Source: Alisma plantago-aquatica
Lineage: Eukaryota; Streptophyta; Magnoliopsida; Alismatales; Alismataceae
Reading direction: 5' to 3'
Assembly: GCA_963693085.1 (NCBI GenBank)
Contig: OY856409.1
Location: forward strand, 295,778,058 to 295,842,057
Length of the DNA stretch: 64,000 nucleotides
The position numbers were made by a program, and so were the translations under genes. Positions 34,285 through 46,649 of the stretch are shown piece by piece; within the stretch, counting starts at the first letter, position 1, and each line of letters begins with the position of its first letter. The notes beneath the pieces are model-generated. The model saw only the letters and a list, made by a program, of their open reading frames with translations, made no database searches and was not told where the DNA came from.

Positions 34285-35432
34285 TGTAACACCCCTGACC
34301 TAGGTTATGAACTAACCCTAGGTGTTTTGCTTAAAATTATGATTAGAGGCTTGTGGTTAACCCTTTATATGTCATTAAAGCTTTAGAAGAATCTATATTT
34401 TCATTTCTGCCCTTTTGAACAATGTTGTAAGATTGTTTTGTTTAATAGGGACCCATGTGCAAATTACCCAATTAGAGGGGTTAACTTGCAAATTGCACAT
34501 GTTAAGATGTTCCTCTTATGATGAGACAACATGATAATGAATATGATGTGGTGATATGGATTCCCCAAGCTTGGGCACCAAAATATAGCTTGTAGAGCAA
34601 TCCTTGTACTTTAAAACCTAGTTTTGGTGTAAAGTGCAATTTACCCAAAACATAGGGTGCAACATGTAAAATATACCCTCTAGAGTAGCTCTCATGCTTT
34701 TTAGCATCAAGTGGAGTAAAGAAAAATGAGGGGGGCACCTCATTTGAGTAACCATATAAGAAGGATAATCATTGTAATTGAATAATCAATATGTATGCAC
34801 AATGACCCTTATATATCTATGACTTAATAAAGTGTTTGGCTTCTTTTCCTATAAACCAAGGTTGAGAGATAAGTTTGCATGTTATAAGAAGGGAGGAACG
34901 TGGAAAAGAAGTAGAAGAGGAGCGTGGAGGATATAGATGTAAAAGAGAAGAAGTATTTATCATTGCCTTGGAAATATGCCCAAAAATATATAAGCAAGCT
35001 CTTTCCACAATCAAGGGATTGTTCCCTTCATTTCCTCTTCTCATCCTTTTGCTTTGGGCTGACTACGGAGGAGGTTAGGAACAGAGGAGGACGACCAAGT
35101 TGATCTAGGTAAGTTTGGTCATCTTCTAGCTCGGATTCATGGAGGAAATTCCATTACAAGGTTGGTTTGCTAGTATTCCTTACACAACTCTTGCTTCTAG
35201 CCATCTTCTCCATCCAATTTTTGAAGAAAGGACCTTGGACGACCCCTGGAGCTCAAGACACCGTTAACGCTACGGAGCTTGGAGCTATAGATCAGATTAT
35301 AAGGCGGGTTTTATAACTCTAAACCCTTAAACTTTGTTATACATCTTTCTTTCTTGCAAAAGTAGTTTGTTCTTCTTTCCCCCATCCTTCCTTGCTTTCT
35401 TGCAAAAAAAACCACGAAAAACAGACCTTGAT
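34285..35432 (+). repeat. 3' LTR of C, first part
   Basis: It starts TGTAACACCCCTGACC and matches the first 1.15 kb of the 5' LTR, including the TATA box. It is interrupted by D after the target TTGAT (35428-35432). Confidence 0.9.
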
Positions 35433-36624
35433 TGTAACATCCCTGACCTGGGTTATGAACTAACCCTAGATGTTTTGCTTAAAATATGATTAGAGGCTTG
35501 TGATTACCCCTTGATATGTCATTAAGCTTTAGAAGAATCTATAATTTCATTTATGTCCCTTTTGAACAATGTTGTAATATTGTTTTGTAATACAGGGACC
35601 TATGTGCAAATTACCCAATTAAAAGGGGTTAACTTACAAATTTCACATTTTAAGATGTTCCTTTGGTGTTGATACATCATAAGAATGAATATGATAAAGT
35701 ATGATGGATTCTCCAAGCTTGGGCACCAAGATGCAGCTTGTGGAGCAATCCTTGTACTTAAAACCCTAGTTTTGGTGTAAAGTGCAATTTACCCAAAATA
35801 TGTGGTGCAACTTGTAAAATACACCTTCTAGAGTATCTTTTATGACTCTTGGCATCATTAAGAGTAAGAATGATGAAGAGGTCACTTCAATTGAATAATT
35901 AAATAAGAATGATAACCCTTATAAATTAAATGATCAAGTTATAAGTCTAATAACCCTTCTATATGTGCAACTTAGTAAGAAGTTGGCTTTCTTCACCTTT
36001 AGACCTTGGGTTTAATATGAGTTTTTCTTAAGTATGGAAGGGAGAAACGTGGTTTATAATAAGGGAAGGACCTAGAGGAGAAATGGAGAAACAAGTTGTC
36101 CTTATGATTGAAATTTCACCTAAAGTATATATACACCTTTTCTCACTTAGCAAGGATCGTTTCCTTCACTTCCTTTCTTATTCCCTTGCTTAGACCGACT
36201 TAGGACAGAGCTCTGGGGAATAGGAGAACGGCCAAGCAGTTCTAGGTAAGCTTTGATCATCATCTTGCTCGAATTCATGGAGGAATTCATGGTGCAAGGT
36301 TGGTTTTATGGTCTTCCTTACTTGTTTCTTCTTTCTAGCCATCTTTTCCCAACCTTTCCTTGGAGAAACACCCTTGGCAGACCTGTGGAGCTCAAGACAC
36401 CATTAAAGACTGGAATCTTGGAAGCTTGGAGCTCAAGGAACGACCTTAAGGCGGGTTTTATAACTCTAAACCTTTTGCTTTCTTATGCATATCTTTGTAC
36501 TTGCAAAAGTAGCTTGTTCTTCTTTCCCCCATCCTTCCTTGCTTTCTTGCATCTAAAACCATGAGGAACAGACCTGGATCTGGAGGTAGAAGAAGGGGGG
36601 CGTGAATACCTATGTCACTTTATC

Positions 36625-37775
36625 AAACGGTCTTGCACCCTTGGCCAAACGGTTTGCAAAACCGTTTGGGGGTTTTGCAAAACCGTTTGAGGGGCAAACG
36701 GTTTCACATGGTCGGTTGGAGAAAATGGTCTCCAAGACCGTTTGAGGGCGTTGACCAAGCATGGACCGTTTGGGATTGCTGTTCATAATTATGTATGCTA
36801 ATGACCCACCAAATTTGAGGGGTTAACTCCAAAGGAATCGTAGGTTAAAGGCCAATCAATTAGGCAAATCAAATTGAATTAAGTGCTGTTTTTCCAATCT
36901 GTTTAACTTGAACTTCTTGGGTAAACGGTCTCAAATCATTTGAGTGCGTTGACCAAGCATGGACCATTTGGGATTACTGTTCCTAATGATGTGGTATAAT
37001 AACCCACCAAATTTTATAGGTTAACTCCCAAGGAATCATGAGTCAAAGGCTAAACAATTAGGTAACCTAATTGGATTAAGTGCTGATTTTCCAATCTGAT
37101 TAACTTGAACTTTTTGGGCAAACGGTTTCAAACCGTTTGAGTGAGTTGACCAAGCGTTGACCGTTTGGGATTCCTGTTCATAATCATGTTGGTTAATGAC
37201 CCTCCAAATTTGAGGGATTAAATGCAAAGGAATCGTGAGTTGAAGGCTAATTAATTATGTAAACCCTAATTGGATTAAGTGCTGACTTTCAACTTGATTG
37301 ATTTGACTTTTTGGGTTTTCTTGCCCAAACGGTCTCAAGACCGTTTGGGGATCCAAACGGTCTTGAGACCGTTTGGGGGTCACCCAAGACCGTTTGAAGG
37401 TCTAGGGTCAAGTATGGATAGGTGTTTGAAGATCCAAAGATGTGGTGTGAAACCTAATCGACTAAGTGTTGGATTTGCATTGAATTGAGTTGATTGTTTT
37501 GGGTTGATTGACCCAAACGGTCTCAAGACCATTTGGGGATCACCCAAACGGTCTCAAGACCGTTTGGAGGTCACCCAAGACCGTTTGGAGGTCTAGGGGT
37601 GAGTATGGTTAAGCAATTGATGATACAATGATACTAAGTTGGAATGTAATCAATTGTTGTTTTGGTGATCAATCCAATGATCCAAACCTTAATTGGTTGA
37701 CTTAGATTTTGATGATATGATGGGCAAACGGTCTCAAGACCGTTTGGAGGTCATCCAAACGACCTCAAGACCGTT
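36625..37775. repeat. Palindrome array in solo LTR D
   Basis: Same palindromes as in LTR C. Clear copies lie near 37325, 37354 (TG centre, that is, the opposite orientation), 37513, 37545 and 37725. A related CAAACGGTTTGCAAAACCG form occurs near 36645. Confidence 0.85.
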
Positions 37776-38376
37776 TGGGGTCAGGTCACGTCCCAATGTA
37801 ATGATGGTTCAATAGGTTCAAATCAATTAGTCCCACATTGAAATATGTTGAAGGGTTATTGATTCCAATCCCTAATTCACTTGAGTTAAACCCTAATTGA
37901 TGGTCAATTAAAGGTCAAGTGAGAGACAAATCAGTTGAAGGTTGACCTATTAAACTCAATTAAGGTATGAGTATAGGTCCAATTGATGATTGGTTCCATG
38001 AATTCAAAGATTGAAGGAATCAACATTGGAAACCCTAATTCAATTGGATACCTTATGAAGTGGAGGTCCAATGTGATTGAATCTTTGAGAATTAAGATGA
38101 TGAATGTTCTATTGATCCAATAATGATTAGTAATGATAATCAATGAAGGTGTGAAGGTTGAAACCCTAATAATACCTAAGTGATTAAGAACCAATTAAAG
38201 GGAGAATTCTTAATTGTTTATAGGATTAATAGCTTGATACACTATGTTAACCATGGTAGTATGTACTTGATTGAAAGGTCAATGTGACCTAATCAATTTG
38301 AAAGAATGAGAAATTATAATACATATATATATAGATAGATAGATAGAAATATGCATCATGTAATGATCTGCTGGAG

Positions 38377-38470
38377 CACAGCCGTGGTAGCCTTAGCTAG
38401 CACGACCGTGCAAGGGAGCACGGCCGTGGTAGTCTTACTTTGCATGACCGTGCAAGGTGGCACGGCCGTG
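38377..38470. repeat. CACGGCCGTG palindrome group in D
   Basis: Alternating GCACGGCCGTGGTAG and CACGACCGTGCAAG motifs. The equivalents in the C LTRs are at about 30798-30865 and 42945-43020. Confidence 0.8.
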
Positions 38471-40286
38471 GTGTCCTATATAGAAATTGAGAAGTTTTGG
38501 TATTGTGCTGACATTGTTATATATGCATGTCCTTATTTGTATAAGTCATACATGTTGATATTATGAGGTAATCATAGCCAGGTATGAGTTATGATGTCAT
38601 ATAACTTGAAAACAATTATAAGCTTTTAGAGTAATGATATGTGAAAAGTATATACATTGCTTCAATCAAGGTCATGCTAATAGATGACTTGATGCTGATA
38701 TGGCACTTGATAGCAAGTGTTATGATGATATAAGGGTGTGAGCACCCATGTTCTTGAATCATAGTGATAAGATGATTAAGAATTGATATCCAGTTGATAA
38801 CTGATATGAGTTATACTTGTACATTTAGTATTCTTCTATTATAGCCATGTTTAGTACTTGAATGTTTGGAAACATGTATGATGCTAAAAGAATACTGATA
38901 TGTACCTAATAATCAAGTATAATCATACCATGTAGAGCCCTGATCATAGATCCATCATTGTCAGAATTTAAATAATAGTGAAACAGGTTTTACAAAGGGA
39001 ACTCCTGGATCACATACTTTAGAGTATGTGGGAGTATATGGAATAACTGATAAAAGTTAAGCTTGACATGTTTCATATAGAGGTGATCAGATCCAGGTAA
39101 GATTTATAATGCTAATTGCATTAAGAACACTTGTTACCTATAATTCAAGAGTATAACTAATTGTCATGTTATCTGGTAAGTGATAACATATGAGCTTGAT
39201 AGGTTGAATGAGCCACGAGTAATATGATGTGTTGATCTTCAAAGGTCATATTATTTAGATAACCAGATAAAATGAGATGTTACTTGGTAACAAATTCTAT
39301 GATTAGTCCAGGGGTTTGAACTCCCACATTCCAGATTTCATATTAATAAGATGGTTAGGGATTGATATCCCAATATTAAAAATATGAGGTATGACCTAAA
39401 CCAAAGTGTTTCTATGTGAAATTATATTACGGAATAATCCTATGAAAAGCTTAACTACAGACTAATGGGTTATGAATGTAAATAACCCTTGTATTACATA
39501 AGTAATGTTAAGTCTGATATCATATGTACAAGTTATGCAGATATGTTGTGGAGTTGGAATCCTAACACTTTGGGAGAAGGAGTATGGCTACAGGCCATCC
39601 TTTCCCAAATAATAATGCCAGGCAATGGATATATGATCCAAGTCTGAAGGGAGTTAGTGATGTGATAAGTGACATGTGATTTTATCAATTTATAGTTGCA
39701 TTGCTTTTAGTAGAAAGAATAGTTTAATCTGTTAAACATTGTTTTAACTACTCTCAAATATACATAACTTCTTTGTGTACATTTATTCTCTTATGCTGCA
39801 ATAATTATGCTTCTGGCGAAGAGTTATATCTCTCGCTGGGACGATTTTTATAATTGTCTCACCCCGTAGATTTCAACCTTTTGGTGGATGTGGGCGAGGA
39901 GGCAGAAATCCTTCAATAGGTGAAGGGCAGCATCAGCAGTACCAAGGACAGCAGTGAAGCTTCAGGTGGAGGCATTGGCTGCTATGTCATGTGTAGATAG
40001 TTTTAGAGTCCTATATGTCGTCTCTGTACTCTCAGGTCCTCGGAGTAATAGTTAGTGCTTTTGAGTTTTTGGTCCAATCCTTAGAGACTTTTGTATCTTT
40101 CCTTACAGAGTTTTACTGATGGAACAGTTGTAAACAACTTATCATGTTGCTTTATGAGAAAGCTTTACCTTTAAAGGATCTCTTTGTAAAAAGTTTAAAA
40201 TTTTTAGTGATTTTTGATAATCCGATGCTTAGTGAACGCTTCCGCATTAGTTAATCTTGTTTTCTCGAAATAGACGTTTCATTGAT

Positions 40287-43200
40287 CTGGATGTATAAGA
40301 AGATGTGCGTGATTACCAATGTTACTTTATCAAATGGTCTTCCCCCCCCCTTTTTGGCCAAACGGTTTGGGGCAAACGGTTTGCAAAACCGTTTGAAGGG
40401 CAAACGGTTTCACAAGATCGGTTGGAGAAAACGGTCTCCAAGACCATTTGGTTGAGTTTACCAAGCATTGACCGTTTGAGATTTCTATTCATAATTATGT
40501 AGGTTAATAACCCTCCACATTTTAGGGATTAACTCCCAAGGAATCATGAGTTAAAGGCTAATCAATTAGGTAAACCTAATTGGATTAAGTGCTGATTTTC
40601 AACCTGATTAACTTGACCTTTTTGGGAAAACGGTTTCAAAACCATTTGAGGGCGTTGACCAAGCGTTGACCGTTTGAGATTCCTGTTCATAATTATGTTG
40701 GTTAATAACTCACCAAATTTGATAGGTTAATTCCAAAGGAATCATGAGTTGAAGGCTAATCAATTAGGTAAACCCTAATTGGATTAAGTGCTGACTTTCA
40801 ACTTGATTGATTTGACTTTTTGGATTTTCTTGCCCAAACGGTCTCAAGATCGTTTTGGGATCACCAAAACGGTCTCAAGACCGTTTGGCGGTCACCCAAG
40901 ACCGTTTTAAGGTCTAGGGTCAAGTATGGATATGTGTTTGAAGATCCAAAGATGTGGTATGAACCCTAATCGGCTAAGTGCTGATTTTGCAAGTGATGAG
41001 TTGATTGTTTTGGGTTGATTGGCCCAAACGGTCTCAAGACCATTTGGGGATCACCCAAGACCATTTGGAGGTATGGGGTTAAGTATATTTGACCAATTGA
41101 AGGTCCAAAGGTACATAATTACAAAGCAATCAATTGCTGATTTGATGATCAACTCAATAGCTCAAACCCTAATGATTTTTCACTAGAATCCAAGGGTTGG
41201 GTGAGCCAAACGGTCTCAAGACCATTTGGAACTCATCGAAATGGTCTCAAGACCGTTTGGAGGTCACCCAAGACGGTTTGGAGGTCTAGGGGTGAGTATG
41301 GTTAAGCAATTGATGATCCAATGTTACTAAGTTAAAGTGTAATCAATTGCTGATTTGGTGATCAATCCAATGATCCAAACATTAATTGATTGACTTGGAT
41401 TTTGATGATATGATGGGAAAACGGTCTCAAGACCGTTTGGAGGTCATCCAAATGACCTCAAGACCGTTTGGGGTCAGGTCATACCCAATTTGGATGATGG
41501 TTCTATGGTTTCAAAGTAACTAGTCTTACATTGATTAGTATTGAAGGATGATCGATTCCAACCCTAATCTAATCCATCCAAACCCTAATTGGTGGTCAAT
41601 TGAGGATTAATTGAGGGTCACATCAGTTGAGTATTAACTTAATTGGCTCAATTGATAAATGGTTACCCATGGCATGAACGATTGAGGGGTTCAACATTGA
41701 AAACCCTAACTCAATTGGAAGTGTTAATACACTTTTTGGTCCATGCTGTTTTGAGGGTGTTTGGACCAAACGGTCTCAAGACCGTTTGAGTCCAAACGGT
41801 CTCAAGACTATTTGAGACCAAACGGTCTGAAGACCATTTGGGACCAAATGGTCTCAAGACCGTTTGGTGGTCATGCGGTTTCAAACCGTTTGGAGGTTGA
41901 AAGTGGAAAACCGTTTGGGGTCTTTTAAGGTCAAGATTGCTTAATGCTTTAAAGGCTTAGATGGTTTAATGGTTGATTAATCTAAATCCTAATGATATAT
42001 AAAGACATTAAGGGAACACGTAATTAGTTGATTGAAGCATGTTATGATCAATGGTGAACATTACTAAAATACCCTTGATGGGTTTAAGTAGTCAACACCT
42101 CATGATCAAGCAAACCCTAATGAACATTGTAGTAATAATGTGACTTATGTTATCAAGGTTGAATTGACCTAACCTAATCATAAGAGATGTAAACATCATC
42201 TAATAAAAAGAGGGGAGAGAAGACTCCTAATATGAATGAGAATCAAGTAATATACTTCCAACATGTATGAATACACATAATTAGGGTATGATCCTTTACA
42301 ATGGGATCATGGAAACCCTAATTATGATGAACTATGAATCTTAGCCTAAGTGAAGACATGAATGGAAGTAATCTTCATACATAATGATGGTATGATATCA
42401 ATTCACTACTATGTGAATAGTAAACCCTAATCTAGGGTAATGCAATACTATGCGAATAGTAAACCCTAATCTAGGGTAATGCGATGCTATGTGCATAGTA
42501 AACCCTAATCTAGGGTAATGTGATGCTATGTGAATAGTAAACCCTAATCTAGGGTAATGTGATGCTATGTGAATAGTAAACCCTAATCTAGGGTAATGCG
42601 ATACTATGTGAATAGTAAACCCTAATCTAGGGTAATGTGATGCTATGTGCATAGTAAACCCTAATCTGGGGTAATGTGATGCTATCTGAATAGTAAACCC
42701 TAATCGAAGATAATGTGATGCTATGTGAATAGTAAACCCTAATCTAGGGTAATGTGATGCTATGTGAATAGTAAACCCTAATCTAGGGAAGATGTGATGA
42801 TATGAACAATTAACCCTAATTCTGAGTTATGCCTTTAAGCATGAAACTCCATGATTGAGAAATGAGATAGGAATCACTATTCCTAATCTAGTTAAGAGGT
42901 GGAATAACTCTTTTTGGATTAAATGAGAATCCTAACCCTAGAAACCAGCCGTGGTATTATGACATAGTCGTGGTGAGTCCTTTGTTTCATGATCGTGCAA
43001 GATAGCACGACCGTGGTATCACATATATAATTTGAGAAGAACCTGTATTGTGTGGTTATGCTACAATATGCATGTCATTAGTAAATATTGATCATGCATG
43101 TTTTCATAAAGAGGTGATCATATCCAGGTAAGGATTATGATATCTTATGTATTGAAATTACTTTACATGCTTCAAGTATAATGATATGATATGATACCTA

Positions 43201-44110
43201 GTGAATGGTAAATTATGAGTTCAATTACCTAGATTCTATAATCATGATGATAAATTTAGAAAGGTACTTGATAAGTTGAGGAATTGAGATCCTAACACTT
43301 TGTGAGAAAATGTATGGCTACATGCCATGACTCCCCAATAATAATGTCAGACATTAGATATATGATCTAAGTCTGAAGAGAGTTAATGTTGTAATAATAG
43401 TTTTATAGTAAATAAATTCCATACATGTTCTTCTATTTCTTAAAAGATAAATGACATATGGGTTTATCAAATTATAGTTGTATTGCTTTAATTGGAAGAA
43501 TGGTTTAATCTGTGAAACATTGTTTTCACTACTCCCAGACATATATAACTTCTTTGTGTACATTTACTCTCTTAAGATGCAATAATTATGTTTCTGGCGA
43601 AGAGTTATATCTCTCGCTGGGACAATTTTATAATTGTCTCACCCCGTGGGAAACATATTTTTAGGTGGACGTGGGCGAGGAGGCAGAAATCCTTCAATAG
43701 GTGAAGGGCAACATCAACAGTACAGGGACAGCAGTAAAGTTTCAGGTGGAGACAGTGGCTGTTATGCCACGTATAGATGTAGTTAGAGTCCTATGTGTCG
43801 TCTCTGTACTCTCAGGTCCTCAGAGTAATAGTTAGTGCTTTCGAGTTTTTGGTCTAGTACCTCAAGATTTCTGTATCTTGCCTTATATAGTTAACATGGT
43901 AGTTGATGATTGTAATCTCGAGATACGACCTTACAGAGATGTACTGATGGATTCGTTTGTAAATAACTTATCATGTTTCTTTATGAAAAAGCTTTACCAT
44001 TTAAAGATCTCTTCACATAAAGTTTTAAATTTTTAGTGATTTTTGGTAATCCACTTCTTTGTGAACGTTTCCGCATTAGTTAATCTTGTTTTCTCGAGAT
44101 AGACGTTACA
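40287..44110 (+). repeat. 3' LTR of C, second part
   Basis: It resumes exactly after the right TTGAT and matches the 5' LTR from about 28150 to 31949. It holds the palindrome array at 40326-41915 and the 39-bp minisatellite at 42410-42790. It ends CGTTACA just before the right CACTT duplication. Confidence 0.9.
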
Positions 44111-44115
44111 CACTT

Positions 44116-45365
44116 TGTCGGTCGAGTTTCCCAGCCTGACAACTCGACCGATCATCCTTGATCAATTTTCTGGAGATTGCATCGGTCGAGTTGTGTTTAC
44201 ACAGAACTCGACCGATGGAGTAACTGGCCAAATCGATTTTCATTGGTCGGTCGAGTTTCCTCAGGACAAACTCGACCGATGGTCTGAATATCGGCTTTGT
44301 CTTTTACTCTATCGGTCGAGTTACCTTTATAGAAACTCGACCGATTGCACTGTACGGAAAAGTGCAGAAAAGTGTTTCTAGCCGTTGTGGAGTTGCAACA
44401 AGTGAAAATATATCCGTTGCAAGCCACAAAACAGCTAGTTTTCATTCACAAGTATTCCCAAAGGCTAAGAGGCATCCCCAACTATAAATAGGACCCCTTG
44501 GGCTTCATTCCAAGGTTGAGCATTCATTGCAAACTCTATGTGAGGTTCCTATTCTATAGTTGAGTGATTCCTACAACCTCCTCTCTCTCTAAGCTTAATC
44601 ACTTGCTACATCCATTAGAGTGAGTAGGAAATCTGTAAGAGAGCTAGTCCTATATGTATATCTTGTGAGGCTCTCACTTCCACCACCTCCATTTCTCTCA
44701 TTTCAATCATGAAGATGAAGGTTCTCTCTCTTGTCCAAGAGAGGTGAAGAAGAATAAGGGAAGGAGTCCCTTGGTGAAGATCAAGGCTAAAGACTTGGAG
44801 CTAGAGTGGGTAAGCCCTTGGTGAAGGTAGAAGACTCCTTGCTCAAGTAGGTAAGTCCTTGGTGGAAGCTTCTCCGAGTGAAGGTGAAGTCAAAAGCTGA
44901 AGATCCAAGAAGAGTGGGTAATCCCTGCAAGGCTGAAGACTTGTGCTAGAGTGGGTAAGTCCTTGGAGAAGGCCGAAGACTCTTGCAAAGTGGGTAAGTC
45001 ATTGGTAAGGTTGAAGACTCTTTGTATTGGATAGGTAAGTCTTTTGTTTGGTCATGCATTGTACGTATGTCTTATGAATGAATATAAGAGTTCAATAGTT
45101 TGGAAGTCCTAGAGGTTGACCTCTCTAGGAAAGTGGACTGACACACTTCTAGTTTGAAGTGTGGAACCACTCTAAATAGCTTGTCTAATTGGTGCATGTT
45201 CAATCTCTCTCTCCCTTGCTATGTACGTTTTAGTTGCACTCAAATTACCTATTTAGCAACCTTATCTTGTCATATATCTTGAAGGTTTAATGAGTTTTGT
45301 TTAAGTGCTTTTAGCTCTATTCACCCCCCCTCTAGAGCATCTAATCACCCATCTAGGATCCAACA
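44116..45365 (+). repeat. 3' LTR of E, second part
   Basis: It matches 21546-22795, with the hairpin array at 44118-44345 and the TATA box at 44482-44491. It ends GATCCAACA, then ATTGA. Confidence 0.9.
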
Positions 45366-45455
45366 ATTGACACACATAAGAATAAATATGGCTCCCAAAT
45401 AACGTATTGACAATAGAAAACAATGTAAGGGCACCCAAATTGGTTTGTTTGACAC

Positions 45456-46009
45456 TAGGGGTGAGCAGAATTTAGTTAATATCCGATTAACCGAACGATT
45501 AATTTCAAATGGTTAATTTTATTGGGTCAATTTGGTTAATTCGGTTAATTTGGTTAATTTATCTCGGTTAATCGGTTAAATGGTTAATTTGACGGTTAAA
45601 GATATTTTTGGTTTGGTTAACCGAATTAACCGAATAGTCAGAATTTATTCATAAATAATATCCTACACATGCATATATACATATATAGTTGTATTTTTAT
45701 TTCAAAATACTTCACCATATATATAGTAATCAAGTTTTTATGAGCCATACAAAATTAAATTTATAACAATACTACTATAATATAATAATATTGTCCCAAA
45801 TTCTATGACTATTTCAAATAATATTATTACACGAGTGTTATTTGGTTAACTAAATTAACCGGCCAAATTAACCATTAACTGATTAGACAATAACTGAATT
45901 AACCGACTCAATTTGGTTAGGTTAATGGTTAAAATCTCAAACCACAAATTAACCGTTTAACTGAACCGAATTAACTGTAACCGACGAACTAACCGAATGC
46001 TCACCCCTA
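45456..46009. mobile_element. hAT-type MITE (554 bp)
   Basis: 12-bp terminal inverted repeats TAGGGGTGAGCA and TGCTCACCCCTA are flanked by a perfect 8-bp duplication TTTGACAC (45448-45455 and 46010-46017), as in hAT elements. Inside are many GGTTAA/TTAACC and CCGAATTAACC sub-terminal motifs. No coding capacity. Confidence 0.93.
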
Positions 46010-46583
46010 TTTGACACCGAAGAATAATTTAATGGCACCAAATATGGTCATACACATTAAATAGGGTATAAGAGTAGTTCACACCCAATAACAACTTAAT
46101 ATCACCCATAAATAGATAATTGACATCCAAAATAGCCAAAAATAGTTTATTGACAACCAGAAGTATAAAGATGGCCCAAATAAGGTATTGATAATAAAAA
46201 ATAATGTAAGGGCACCCAAATAGGTTTGTTTGACACCCAAGAATAATTTAATGACGACCAAATATTGTTGTACGCATTAAGTAGGGTATAAGAGTAGTTC
46301 ACACTCAATAACAACTTAATGATGCCCATAAATGGATAATTGACACCCAAAATGGTTTATTGACACCCAGAAGTATAAAGATGGCGCCCAAATAAGGTAT
46401 TACCAACTAAAAACAATATGACAATGCACAAATAGATTTGTTTGACATCCAAGAACAACTTAATGACACCTAAATATGATTTTACACATTATATAGGGTA
46501 TAAGGGTACTTCACACCCAATAAAAACTTAATGGAACCCATAAATGGCAAATTGGCACCCAAAGATGGTTAATTAACGCCCAC

Positions 46584-46649
46584 AAATTGCTAAAATTCTT
46601 AGGTGTCAAGTGTTTGGGTGTTGTTACGTTATTTGTGGTTGTCAATACC
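46584..46649 (-). repeat. Inverted satellite segment at the monomer-type boundary
   Basis: The segment is the reverse complement of the GGTATTGACAACCACAAATA to TTTTAGCAATTT part of the second monomer type. It forms an inverted repeat with 46679-46750. Confidence 0.85.

Larger units (their letters stand above)
35433..40281 (+). repeat. Solo LTR D nested in the 3' LTR of C
   Basis: It starts TGTAACATCC and ends GACGTTTCA, flanked by perfect TTGAT (35428-35432 and 40282-40286). It is a diverged relative of LTR C: same order of TATA box (near 36124), splice-donor-like CTAGGTAAGC (near 36245), palindrome array (36625-37775), CACGGCCGTG group (38377-38470) and GCTGGGAC block. It lacks the 39-bp minisatellite and has a small GATA run near 38335 instead. 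No gene inside. Confidence 0.9.
27002..44110 (+). mobile_element. Element C: giant-LTR, non-autonomous Ty3-like retrotransposon
   Basis: It has a perfect CACTT duplication (26997-27001 and 44111-44115), LTRs starting TGTAACACCCCTGACC and ending GACGTTACA, and a primer site at 31955. The 5' LTR is 4948 bp. The 3' LTR is about 4970 bp once solo LTR D is removed. The internal region is only about 2.3 kb and shows no pol, so it fits the LARD type of non-autonomous element. Shared blocks with element A suggest the same broad Ty3 lineage. Confidence 0.85.
21188..45365 (+). mobile_element. Element E: SIRE/copia-like LTR retrotransposon with nested insertions
   Basis: It is bounded by a perfect 5-bp duplication ATTGA (21183-21187 and 45366-45370) inside the satellite. 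After removing element C and its duplication (27002-44115), the two LTRs are both 1608 bp. The internal region holds a primer site, a broken gag with a coiled-coil extension, a non-coding stretch in place of pol, and several GGGGGAG polypurine tracts. The gag layout and repeated polypurine tracts suggest the SIRE/Maximus lineage of Ty1/copia. Without pol it would have needed a helper. Confidence 0.85.
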
